A model generated the notes under the pieces. That model worked only from the letters and a program-made list of their open reading frames with translations, was not told the DNA's origin and did no database searches. A program made the position numbers and the translations under genes. This document shows positions 25,854-37,143 of a stretch of 64,000 nucleotides of DNA, in pieces. This DNA is from Massariosphaeria phaeospora. Lineage: Eukaryota > Ascomycota > Dothideomycetes > Pleosporales. The DNA is taken from the NCBI GenBank assembly GCA_011032825.1, contig JAADJZ010000008.1, positions 1,488,001-1,552,000 on the forward strand. The letters run 5' to 3'. Positions within the stretch are counted from its first letter, which is position 1. Each line of letters opens with the position of its first letter.

Positions 25854-28571
25854 ACAGCTTAAACAAAACGCTAAAAATAACGTAGCTGCGCAAGCTCTTA
25901 GGCAACACCTAAAGTTGCAAATTCAGCATTCAACTCGCGCTAACAAAGAAACTTTTTTTGCTAACAATTTTTAATTATACAAGAGAAATCTAGCATACGC
26001 TTTTTTGTTTTGCCTAATTAGAGTAGCTCTACTAGCTACTAAATTCTCGAAGCCTAGCACGTTCAAACAGGCCTAGAAAAACTTTTGATAAAACAATTAG
26101 CTCTAGGCAATAAAGCTCGAAATAAGCTTTTTTAAGTTAAACAAGACTTAAACGTTGGTTTCTTAACTTAGAAATCAAAAAGTGCTTAGTAGCAAGTAGG
26201 TTTACAAACTCAAACGTAGCTCTAATAGAGAAATTCTTCGATACAAAACTCGCTAAGTAGTTTGTAGATTTAAACAGCGCAAAGAAATTAACTACAATAA
26301 AACGTTTGCATTAGTTGTTAAGCTTATAAGTTACAAAGCTCTATTCGCTATCGCTGCAGCTTTGAATTTTGAAATCTACTAAATAAACGTTAAAACCGCT
26401 TTTTCTACAGCAAGATTAACGAGAAAATCTACATAGAACAACTAGATAGCTTTAGCAACAATTTAGACAAAGTTTGCTAGCTTAACAAAGCGCTATATAG
26501 CTTCAAACAATTTTCGCGAATCTAGTATCAAACGCTTTCTAATTTCTTAGGTACATTAGAATTTAAGCTTTTTACTTTAAACACAAGTGTTTTTGTTAAC
26601 GACAGCGTTTTTATTGCTATTTACGTTAATAATTTGCTTATTGCTAGACTTAAACTAAAAAACATTGCTACTCTTAAGAGCGCACTGTTAAAGCGTTTTG
26701 AAATAAGCAATTTTAGCAAGTGCTTTTTTTACTTTGAAATAGAAATAGTTTGTAATCGTAGAAACTAAACGTTGCGCTTATTTCAAAAAAGCTACGTTTG
26801 AAAGATTTTTAGAAACTTTAGCATGCTTGAAAGTAAGTGCGCTAATACACTAATAGACACTAAAGGCTTAAATAAGTTCTCTACTAATTACAAAGCTAAC
26901 GCGAACGAAATCTACTAGTACCAACGCGCAATTGAATTGCTTATGTACTTAATACTCGGCACTTAACTAGATATTGCGTTTTTAGTTTTTTGTTTTTTCT
27001 GCTATATAACTAACTCTACGCAAGCTTACACTTTAGCTATTAAACGAGTTTTTCGCTACTTCAACGGCACTCGCAATATAGAACTTGCATTTAGAAAAAG
27101 CATTAAAAAGCTTATTAGCTATACTAACGTTTCTTAGGCAAATAACAAAAACACAAAACGCTTTATATCTAAATACTTTTTCAACATTAGTAGCAGCGCT
27201 ATTAGTTGGTTTTTAAAACGATAAGCAATAGTAGCTTTTTCGTTTTGCAAAGCTAAGTACGTTGCTAAAACATAAGCTACTAAGAAAGCTATTTAGCTTC
27301 GTAAGCTTTTTTCTAAGTTATACGAGAACTGCTTAGTAGCTACAGTTATATACGCTAACAACTAAAGCGCTATTGCTTTAGCAAAGAACTTTTAGTTTTA
27401 CGCACGCACGAAATACATCGAAAACAACTAGCATTTTGTGCGTAAAAAGCAAGCTTCTAGAGAAGTTAACTTTGTTTTTACTTCTACAAAGTTTTAGGTT
27501 GCTAACGAACTTACTAAACCTTTGCCTAAAAACGCTTTTCGACGATTTCGCGCTAACCTAGGTCTTGAGACTTTTAGGTAATTAAAAAGCTTTAAACTAC
27601 GTTAACGCCAACGTATTAGCTAATTAAAAGAAAAAAACGTTTTTCTAAAGAGCCTTGTTGCTTTCGAGTTAGCAGCTAGAGCTTTTTAGCAAATTAGCTG
27701 TACTAGGCATAAGCGCGCTACGAGCGCTTTACTTTTACTTTATGTTACTACTTGCGAAGTGCTTATATAAGCCTACTTTTAAGCTTTAAACTAACTTTTC
27801 TTTTTTATTTCTAACTACTACTACTTTTATTGCTTTAACAGCTTTTTAAAGCTCGCTGCAGCTAGCACATTGTGCGTTTACAATTTACAAAACGCGCTTT
27901 TCAAGTACTTCTTAAAAGAAAATCTCTACATTTTTACTTTTACTTTTACTTTTACTTTACTAACTTTAAAGCTACTTATTTCTACGACTATAAGCTGTGC
28001 AAACTTTTTTAATAGCTAAATCGAAAGCTCTTTACTTTCTCTCTCGTTTGCGCACTTTTTAGCTCGAATAAAACAATTCAATTATTAGCAAAGTTTATCT
28101 AAATATAGCACCTCTACTAGAGCCTACAAGTAGATTAACTACAACTAAAATTAGAACCTAGCTTCGCTATATTGTTATTAGAAGTGTTTTTTTACCGAAA
28201 GTACGAGTTATTAGACTCGAAGATTTCGCCTAAAGAATTGTTCTGTGTTCGAAAAGCTTGATAACAACAAAAAAACAATTTCAATTTTATTTTAAATAGA
28301 ATAACAAAGTAACAATCTGTTGCCTATAGATCTAATCTATGTATAAAATGTACTTAGAAAAGTTAACTACAAAAAATCCAAATTGTAAAAGAAATTCTGC
28401 TAATTTATATAGTTCTATAATTCTTTGCTAAAAGCGTTTTACTTAGTCTACTTAGTGTGCTTAGTTGCTAAGCGCTTTAAGCTAGCTAAGCGCTTGCTGC
28501 TTAGCGTGCTTAGTCCGCTAAAGCTCTAATCGCACTAATTACTATTACGTAACTGCTAACTTAATTCTGCT

Positions 28572-29440
28572 TTGCGCATTGCTGTACTTTCGTTTTGCAA
28601 ACTTGCAAGCTCTAACAACCTTTTTGCGTCGTTGCTTAGTCTACGATACTTAGTATCGTTTTTATTTGTAACATATATGTTGATATTACACTCTAGTAAA
28701 CTACGCATTTACACTTTTTTAGTTGCCTACGACAGCGCTTTATTAAAGAAAAAAGCTAAAACTTACACATATAAAGTGCTTGAGAAGAATAAAAAAAGCA
28801 ACTTTGTTTATAAAAATAGCAAGCGCAAGATAAAAACAGTAATTGCTAGCTAGCTTAACAATTAAAAGAACTTTGACATACTCTCTAGGTTTACAAATTA
28901 CGCTACAAAGAGTAGAAATATCTAAATAACTTTTTTTACTTATACTACCTTGTTAGCCTTAGCTTTAGCAAGCTACGATAACTACAATGTTTCTAACAAA
29001 GCTACTAGTTAACATGCTTAAGTTAAAGTTATTGCTAAACGAGTTAAAAGTAGCAAGGCTTTTTATATCTACGATACTAACTTTATCAACTACTCTATAA
29101 AAACAACTAACAAGAATAGCAATACGAAACTAAAAAAACGCAAAGAGCTTTTTAACAATAAGCAACATTAACTTTACAAACTACTTAAAAAGCGTAGCGT
29201 CTAGAAAGTTTATCTTTGCTTTTTTGCATTTTAAGACGATAAATGCATGTACTATGAAATTAAATTTATTGAAGAAGTTATTAACAAAAAAGATAAAACT
29301 ATAGATAAAAAGAAAAAGTTGTTTAAAAAGTTTGCCTACTTTACTTATGCTTAGAGAACTTCTTTTCGAAAGAAAATACAAGCACTTTTTTTTCTACTAG
29401 GTTTTGATAAAGCTTGTTGGTTTTTATTTTCTTTTTGCTT
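28572..29440 (+). pseudogene. Extra decayed reading frame between Copia pol and 3' LTR
   Basis: An open stretch of 93 codons (28,572-28,853) continues in the same frame for about 200 more codons. It is broken only by TAA/TAG codons that could have been Gln or Trp. It contains Lys/Glu-rich segments such as KVLEKNKKSNFVYKN and FIEEVINKKDKTIDKKKKLF. No membrane-protein or known retroelement domain is evident. It lies after the end of RNase H (about 27,590) and before the 3' LTR (29,473), so it belongs to the element or to something captured by it. Function unknown. Confidence 0.5.
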
Positions 29441-29472
29441 TTACATGTCTATAACTTTATAGCAAAGAAAAG

Positions 29473-29580
29473 TGTTTGAGATTATATAATCTCTAGCTAC
29501 TATATATAGTCTCTGTAGTTGCTACTTCGTTATTACTTAATTAATTACTTTGCTCTCAATTTCATAGTTACATTTTAACA
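29473..29580 (+). repeat. Copia 3' LTR (108 bp)
   Basis: Partner of 15,682-15,789. It retains more G/C at variable positions. Confidence 0.82.
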
Positions 29581-30850
29581 AGCTTTAGCTATGTTTAGCT
29601 TGCAAAGCTTGTCGTTAACTAAAGCTTTAAAGCTTAAAAAAATTTCGCTAGTTTGCAAAAGAATCTATAGTGCTTAAAATATTGCGAGAGTTTATATTTT
29701 TTAAAACTTTGTAGGCTTTCTAAAAAGTTCTAAGTTTAAGCTTTTGCTTAAAAGTAACTTTTTTTTAACGCATTACTTGTTGCGTTTATGCAAATCTAAA
29801 TTGTTTTTAGGTTAAAACTCTTATAGGCTATTTGTTTACGCAGAACAAACTTAATTTCGCTAGTAAAAACGCTGCTTTGCTGCATTTTCTTAACTTGTGC
29901 TACTAATACTAAAGGTTTATTAAAGTTAGCTATTGTAGTTGTAATCTTTGGTTTGTTTTAAAGAACCTTGTTTAATCGTTGCCGTAAAGAATTTAATAAG
30001 TTTTTAAACTTTTTAAATATCGCTACTTTCAAAGAATCTCGCGATTTTTATTTTAAAAAAGTTGATTAATTTAAATGTAAAAGAATTGCCAAAGTAAGCA
30101 AGCTCTAATGTAAAAAGTAATAAATTAATGCAGTTTTATTTATAAAATAAAAAAGATTTTTATACTTTCTACGCCTACGCTAGAATTCGTTAAAGCTTAG
30201 CTAAAAGTTAGCAAAGCAATTTCGTACGAAATTGCTCTAACCGAGGCCTAGCAGTTAAGGTATTTTATTAAGTATTCGCTTATTACAGTAGTTTTGCTAA
30301 CGCTAATATCGCAACTTTGAGTTTTAGTTATAGAAGCTAGTTTTTGCTAGCTCAACTTTCGCTCGATTACGTAACTGCGTTTTTTAACTTTTCAAGCGTA
30401 TTTTTAAAGATAATGCTAGGTAGTATTCGAATAGCTAAAGTAGTATCTAATTAAAAGCTGCTTATAATATTATATACTTTTTAAAAAAAGTATATATACT
30501 TCTAATTAGAAGTATATATTTTTTATTTAGTACAAATATTACTATAGTATAGAAGCTAATACTAGATACTATAATAGCTTCTATATTTTCTAAAGCTACT
30601 AGGCGAAAATAGATAAAAGTATTAAATAGTTTTAGATAACGTAAACTACTAGTAACCTAGCTAAAAATACTTAGCACAATTAACTTATCTTAAAGAATAT
30701 TAAATTAATTGCTATTAAATAAGAAACTTGCGTACGTCGTGCTAGCTTTAGATGTAAAAGCTTTTTTTGTATTTTTTTAATAAGTTTAAGTATTGTGCTT
30801 TGTATTACTATAGTTTTTACAGCGCTGTAAAGCTAGTTGTGCTCTTTTTT
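29581..30850. other. AT-rich RIP-degraded DNA with a perfect 28-bp palindrome
   Basis: No recognisable gene. Positions 30,492-30,519 form a perfect palindrome centred between 30,505 and 30,506, with A-rich and T-rich flanks extending the pairing. It would form a stable hairpin in single strand, but in AT-rich DNA it may be incidental. Confidence 0.55.
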
Positions 30851-32600
30851 AACTCTTTTTACTACGCGCTTTTTTTAATAGCTAAAGTGCTATAGACGCT
30901 TTAGCAGCTACTTACGCTAATTTGTTACTATACTCTATTATGCTACTTGTTTGAATCTACTTTTGTTTGCGCAATTTCTGCTTAGTTATCTTTGCTAATT
31001 AATTTTTAAGCTTTTGAATACGATAGTCTTTAAGCGCGTTTTGATGCAGCAGTAATTTAGCTCTTTTTACAAGCTAAAAAAGCTACTTTGCGCTAAAGTA
31101 AGCGATTTAGTAATAGAATCGCGTACTAGCTTTAATTGCAATTTAAATTTAAGCGTATTGCTTAGAGTTTTTAACTACTACGGCGTTTCTAGTGTAAAAA
31201 GTAGTAGCGAAGTACGCTGGCGAATGGGTAGGGGGTACTTATCGATGGGTATAGGTTGAGTTATGAGTCGCACAGACCTTGAGTTAAAGTTGAGTTAGAG
31301 TTAACCTAGCGTAGGTAGGGGTTGAGTTAGGGTAGTCAAAGCTCTAGGTTGGAGGTTAGGTTAGGGTTACCTAAATAGTTAAGAAACTGTGATAAGTAAA
31401 TGTGATAAATATACATAGAAAACTTAATATTAATATAGGTTGTAAATATTATGTAAGACCCAACCACAACTCTAAGCTTTGACTACTCTAACCCAACCTC
31501 TACTCAAGCTGCTTAGTAACTAGCGCGGGTTAAGGCTAGGGTTGGGTTGAGGTCTAACGTAAGCTAACCCAACCCTAACCCAACCTCTACCTATTTACCA
31601 GCCTATAGCGAAGTACGTAGCTATACTTTAAAATAACTAAAAACTACTTACGCGTTAATAGAAACTAGCTCTAAAGTTTTAAAAGCTTTTTTGTAGTTTT
31701 CTATTGTAAATACTTTAAAAAACGCGTTTCTAAAGGCTAGCAAAAAGCTTTTTTTGTTAATATAGAAAACGCGCTAGCGCGCTAAGTTTCAAACGCGTTA
31801 AAAGTACTTTATTTTTAGCAGCAAAAAGTAAACTACATCTAGTAGCTAAAGAATATAAAATAAACAAGCTAGCATGCAAAGCGTAAGAATTTTGTTTTTA
31901 AAGCAATAGTTTTTAAAACTCTAAGATTAGTAGCTTTTATACTTGTTTAAAATAAGTAGTTAATACTTTTCTACCTAATGCGCTTTTGTATGCGCGTTAA
32001 AGTACTTTAACTATTTAAAACTAAAAGCGTTATTTATCTAGCTGTTTTTAGAAACTAAAAGCTTTTAATTGCTAGGTATAAAGTTTTTCTCGTACTATGC
32101 TAAAATGTAAACGCGCTTTTTGTAGATAATAAATAGTAAAATTGCGTACTTTGCAGCGCAAATGCTTTAGATAACTATTACTTACTTTTAATTGCTTAGC
32201 TAGATAAAATTAGGTTAAGTACGTTTTTAAAAGCTTATAACAACTTTTATAAAGCTAATTACGCTTATTTAAAAGCTAGTTTTGTTAAAGTTGTATACAT
32301 CGTTGTTATAAATGCTGTACTTAGCTTTAGTATTTTCTACTAGCTTAAACTACGTGCTAATTATTTCTAGATTCTTCTAGAGTATTCTCTACCTAGTTTT
32401 AGCACAATTAAAAGCTATTTTAAGCTTAGATAAACGCGTTACGAAGCGCGCAAGCTAGTTTTTGTTTACTAGCTTACTACTACGCTCGCCTAGTAGTTTA
32501 TTAGCTATATTAACTACTTTAAATAGAAAAAGCGCGAATTCTTGCGCGTTAAAGTTAAGAATGTATTAAACAATTGGTTTTTTTTAGTGCTCGTAAGCTT
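30850..32600 (-). mobile_element. Decayed pogo/Fot1-type transposase, copy 3, interrupted by a MITE
   Basis: Homologous to copies 1 and 2. 31,130-31,190 matches about 5,140-5,200, and 32,270-32,560 matches 5,880-6,180. The minus strand near 31,800-31,890 reads ILTLCML and LLDVVYFLLLK, from a LCMPxxxxHxLQPLDVxxFxPLK-type block. It is heavily RIP-mutated and split by the MITE at 31,213-31,605. Confidence 0.68.
31205..31613. mobile_element. 393-bp hAT-like MITE with 8-bp target duplication, not visibly RIP-mutated
   Basis: The element occupies 31,213-31,605 and is flanked by identical TAGCGAAG at 31,205-31,212 and 31,606-31,613. Its ends pair as TASGCTGGYRAATRGG. Inverted similarity continues into both arms: the GTAGTCAAAGC block at 31,330-31,350 recurs inverted at 31,475-31,490. 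The arms are rich in GGGTTGAGTTAGG-type words and far more G-rich than the surroundings; the centre is AT-rich. There is no coding capacity. An 8-bp duplication is typical of the hAT superfamily. Confidence 0.82.
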
Positions 32601-34800
32601 ACGAAAAGTAAAAGTAGTTTTTAAGCTAAAAAGTGTTTCTTTATCGCGTTTAGCAAGTCGATAGTAATTAATAGTAAAAAACTATGCAGCTACGTAGAAG
32701 CTTTAGAATTTGCTAGCTCTAAAAGTTTTAAGTGCAAAAAAAATTTGCTTTTGTATTTACGTAATTGCGCGTTCGTAGGTGTAAGCATAGTAAAAGCAAG
32801 TTAGTATTCGTAGTTTTAGCATTTTCTAGCTAGGTTACTGTGCAAGAACGCGTAACAATTGCTAAACAATATACTTACTACTACAAAGATAAAGTTATTG
32901 TAACAGCTATAATAGCTATTTTTATAAAAAAAAATAGTAAAGAAACTTTTAACATGCTTGCAATTAACTTGTATTATTTATATTTACGTAGAACGTTAAT
33001 AGTGCAGCTACAAAAGTTAACTTTAGGTAAAGTAACTAGTGTAGTTTCTAAAAACGCTGCGATAGCTATAAAGCTACTATTGCGTTTCTATTACTTACTC
33101 TTTGTTAAAAGCTTTTTTAAAGTTTTACGCTTACTCGTTTAAGCAGTTGTAAATACTTTTTTAGTATTTTAAGCTTTAATTCTAGCCGCGCAAGCAGCTG
33201 CTTGTTTAACTTTTATTTAATTTTTTACTACTTTAGCTTTTTCTCTTGCTACACGCTTTTTCTTTGCTTTTTTCTTTTAGAAAAGCTTAGCAGTAGCTTG
33301 AAGCTTTTTTCTATTCGCTTTTGCAAGCTACTTTTTATACTTTTGTTATTGTACTACTGCTTTTTGTGCACGTGCTTTTTTTAGCTTGCGCAAAGACTAG
33401 AAAATAGTACTACCGTAGTACTCTTTGCGCTGCTGCAAGTTAAGAAGTTTGCTACGCTTTTTATGCTTTTTTTTAATACTAAAAGCTTTTTTAAGCTATT
33501 GTTTTTATAGTGTAGCAGCTTGTTTTGAGCTAAAAGTAAGTAAAGCGTTTAAAAAAGCGTTTTTAACTTTTTTGTAGTAGTATTTTTTACTGCAAAGCGT
33601 ACGAAACGCTGTATCTAACGCTAGTTACTATTTGTAAGCGCTAAAAAACCTACGTGCTTTTCTAAGCTTTTTTTTAAAGCGTTTACGTATAGCTTCTAGC
33701 TTTATAAGCTATATACTAGTAGCTTTAAAAAACTTAAAAATTGTTTCTATTGTAAAGGCAAACTGCTAGGCACTCTAGAATAGTAAAAAAAAGTTTAAAG
33801 TAAACAACGTTAAGTAGCTAAAGCGTATAAGTACTGTAAAGCGAAAATATAGCAAAAAGTATATAATAGAAATTGTAGTAGTTAACAAACTCTTTTGTAA
33901 AGTAACTGCTATAGCTGTTAAGTATAAAAAAACGCTAGTTTTTTTTGCAACGCGCTTTTTGCTTTGTATAGCAATTAAATACTTACTTTAGCTACGCTAA
34001 TCTAATGTCGTTGTTTGTTTATCTAAATAAAAATAAAGCTACAAAAACGTTGTATTGCTTAGCTTTAATAGCAGCTACTTATAAAACTTGCAGTAAGCTA
34101 TTTGCTAACTAGTAAATAAAGCTAAACAACAAAGCACTTTTATTTACGCAAATAGCTACGAGAAAAGTAATTTACTTACAAAAGCTATTTTAGAAAGCTG
34201 TAGTAACTTCTCTACGCTTTTATATCTAACGGCTAAATACTTGTTTAAAGCAGCTAAGTACGCTAATTATAAAGCTTTTTTTATTTATATTGTATATATT
34301 TTGAAGCTTTAAGCTATACTAAGTAAGCTTAAAGTGTAGTAGTTTAAAGTACGTTTTGTACTTTTTTTTAAAGTTAGCTTTGTAGCGTAAAGCGTCTATT
34401 TTAGTAGTATTTTTAAAAATAAAATGCTTATAGTTTCGGCTTAAAAAGCGCGTAACTTACTTTTTAGAAACGCTCTTAGAAGCGATCTTAGAAGCGAAAT
34501 TTTGTATTATTTCTTTCGTAGAAAGTAGCTTTTGCTTTAGTTTTTGTTAAGTTTCTATTATATTTTATAATCTCGTACTTTTGTTGTAAGCTAAGTAATT
34601 GTTGTTTATAATATTTAGCTTTCTGTAGGCGCTAACGGCTTTAGTGTTTTCAAGCTAGCGTAACTTTTTTATACTTAACTAGTTAGCAATTGCCTAGTAT
34701 ATAAAATGTTTTTTTAGTTTTAGCAATTTAATTGCTGCAAGCACGTTATTAATTAGTGCTATAGTAGTTAAGTTATAACGTGTTAAAGTTTGTAGATTGT
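32600..34800. other. AT-rich RIP-degraded DNA, content not identified
   Basis: Contains a 100-codon plus-strand open stretch (32,840-33,142) with no family I recognise, and a minus strand readable through stops around 33,450-33,900. Both are probably transposon remnants. Confidence 0.45.
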
Positions 34801-35100
34801 CTAGTGTTTTAGTGTTTCGCAATCGTTACGCGTTCGTGCACGGTACTAGTTTAGCCGAGTTACTAGTAGTTTACGTTATACATGTTTGGTTTGCACTCGT
34901 TGGAACTAAAGAATACGTTTTGCTAAATAAAGATACAAGGATAATAGATATTCCGGGCTGTCCGAGCTTTCCGAGCCCTACCCCCACTAAGGGGCGGTGC
35001 GGGGTACCAGCTACCAAGCGCATTGCACATATTCAAATTGTTATTCAGCGTTCTATTGCAATTGCTTATGACCTACGCATAGAACTTGTAATGTCGTACT
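34800..35100. other. Boundary between AT-rich RIP block and genic DNA
   Basis: Composition changes within about 300 bp. A GC-rich patch at about 34,952-35,020 (containing GGGCTGTCCGAGC and ACTAAGGGGCGGTGCGGGG) lies between AT-rich DNA on the left and normal DNA on the right. An open stretch of 101 codons covers it, but it straddles the transition and looks non-coding. It could be the end of an old transposon. Confidence 0.5.
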
Positions 35101-35349
35101 GAATTCGTCTGAAAACAGTAGAGTGGACAGTCCTCGTTTGAAAATTCCTGGCGGCGAATTTCCACTACCTCGGCTTTCAGCGGCTTGTCCACGGGCCGAG
35201 CTACCTCAACTACTGCTCCACATCTGCTCTTGTCCCCAACTACATTATCTCCTGCCATTGACGGCCCCCAAATTCCGTACGACACCTCTCTCCTTCCTTG
35301 ATCAAGGTTGCATTGAGATTGTCCAGGCACGGCAGAAGCTAATTCGACA

Positions 35350-37143
35350 ATGTCGGCCCTCAGTCGCAACATCATTTCACGAGCACTCCGACAACGGTCA
35401 AGCATCTGCAGAACAGGCAGGCCAATCGCACTCCGAACTGCAGCTTCAACCCCAATCTACACCCGAAACTCTGTAGTAGCGCCATTTTCGACCATGTCCT
35501 CTCTCCAGAGCGCCCCCGTGCCGCCCATTTCTGGGAAGCGCGAATACGACCCCGAAATCAAGGACGTGGCCGATTACGTCCACAACACTCCCATCAATTC
35601 AGAGCTCGCGGTATGGCACATTGGTCGACATGTTCTGACTTGGCTAATTTGAGACCTGCATAGTTCGACACCGCCCGCTGGGTGTTTGTCGACACTCTGG
35701 GCTGCGGTCTCAAAGCACTAGAGTTCGAGCAATGCAGGAACATTCTTGGGCCCGTCGTCGAAGGAACCACCGTTCCAAATGGCACAAAGGTGCCGGGAAC
35801 CAGCTACCAGCTCGATCCCGTCAAGGGCGCCTTCAACATCGGTGCCATGATCCGATGGTTGGACTTCAACGACTGCTGGTTGGCTGCCGAGTGGGGTCAT
35901 CCTTCGGACAACTTGGGTGCCATTCTCGCAACTGCCGACTGGATTACACGAACAAACAAAGCCGGAGGTAACATTGGCAATGGCAAGATATTCAAGGTCA
36001 GGGATCTGCTTGAGGCGATGATCAGAGCACATGAGATCCAGGGGTGTATGGCTCTCGAGAACTCGTTCAACAAGGTTGGCCTCGACCACGTTGTACTGGT
36101 GAAAGTGGCCTCGACAGCAGTAGTAGCCAAGATGATGGGTCTTAATGAGCTCCAGACGCGTGACGCCATCTCGCAAGCCTGGGTCGACGGTCAGTCGATG
36201 CGAACCTACAGGCACACGCCGAACACCATGTCCCGCAAGTCGTGGGCCGCCGGTGATGCTTGTGAACGGGCTGTAAATCTGGTTCTGAAAGTGCTCAAGG
36301 GCGAACAAGGGATGCCCACGGTTCTCTCCACTCCCACATGGGGTTTCTACGACGTGATGTTCGGCGGCAAGCCTTTCCAGTTCCAGAGAGGCTATGGTAG
36401 CTACGTCATGGAGAATGTCCTCTTCAAGGTCTCGTATCCTGGTTTGTCACCCGCATGATCTCGTCGTGGCACATACACTGATGATTGTCTTTCTAGCCGA
36501 GTTCCATTCTCAGACTGCCGTCGAGGCTGCTCAGCGCCTGAACAAAAAGCTGAAGGCGATGGGTAAGACGGCGGAGGATATCGATAGTGTCATCAACCGG
36601 ACGCACGAAGCCTGCATTCGCATTATTGACAAGCAATTCAAGCCCATGGAAAATTTCGCAGACCGTGACCACTGCGTGCAGGTAAGCTCAGCTCTAGGCG
36701 CTTACTGGATGTGACTGATACTATATCAGTATATGGTTGCCACCATGTTTGTGTTCAACCGGTTGGAAGCCACCGATTACCCCGATGATAGTGAGGCCGC
36801 TACCTCACAACTCGTTGAATCTCTGAGGCAGCGCATCGCGTGCGTAGAGGACCCACAGTTCACCAAGGATTACCATGACCCTGCGAAGCGGACGATCTCC
36901 AACGCTCTCACAGTGAAGCTGAAGGATGGCACCGTCCTTGAGGAAGAGGTCATAGAGGCTCCGTTGGGCCACCGATTGCGACGAGAAGAGGCCAACCCCG
37001 AAATCCTCGCCAAGTACAAGAGGCATCTCGGACCGCACTTTCCGGCCGAACATGTCGATAAGCTCGTTGCCTTAGCCCAGGATAACAAGACGATAGACGC
37101 GATGGATGTTGACGAATACGTCGACCTGTATGTGAAAAATTAA
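35350..37143 (+). CDS. prpD: 2-methylcitrate dehydratase (PrpD family), mitochondrial
   Basis: MmgE/PrpD-family enzyme that dehydrates 2-methylcitrate to 2-methyl-cis-aconitate in the methylcitrate cycle for propionyl-CoA removal. Exons: 35,350-35,610; 35,664-36,441; 36,497-36,681; 36,730-37,143, giving 545 residues, the usual fungal length. Introns are 53, 55 and 48 nt with GT-AG ends and consistent phases. The first Met precedes an Arg/Ser-rich, acid-poor leader ([12 protein letters not shown]) typical of mitochondrial import; a second Met (MSSLQ) could give a leaderless form. Family blocks visible include [52 protein letters not shown] and KSWAAGDA. It is the first intact gene beside the RIP block, about 250 bp from the boundary, and shows no damage. 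Confidence 0.93.

Larger units (their letters stand above)
15682..29580 (+). mobile_element. Ty1/Copia retrotransposon, RIP-inactivated, interrupted by a Gypsy element
   Basis: Paired 108-bp LTRs begin TGTTTGAGATT and end in TAATA/TAACA. Flanks are AGTTT on the left and AGCTT on the right, a 5-bp target duplication with one transition. Plus-strand pol domains: integrase core (about 18,440-18,720, FINNFTSFT for FIDDFTSFT, then HQQNGIAK), reverse transcriptase (26,622-26,633 YVNN for YVDD; then ELLMYLILGT), and RNase H (27,198-27,270, AISWFLKR and CKAKYVA), ending near 27,590. The insertion of 19,282-25,848 splits it between integrase and reverse transcriptase. Without the insert it is about 7.3 kb, long for Copia because of a 3' extension. 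Confidence 0.88.

Noticed and set aside
31260..31590. TTAGGG/TAACCC-like words suggesting an interstitial telomere
   Set aside because: The words are irregular, are mirrored in two inverted arms, and lie inside a unit with terminal repeats and an 8-bp target duplication. A MITE explains them better.
34797..35102. 101-codon plus-strand frame at the composition boundary
   Set aside because: It spans AT-rich relic and normal DNA with no codon consistency or domain.
35718..36308. 196-codon minus-strand frame inside prpD
   Set aside because: Antisense shadow of a strongly conserved enzyme exon.
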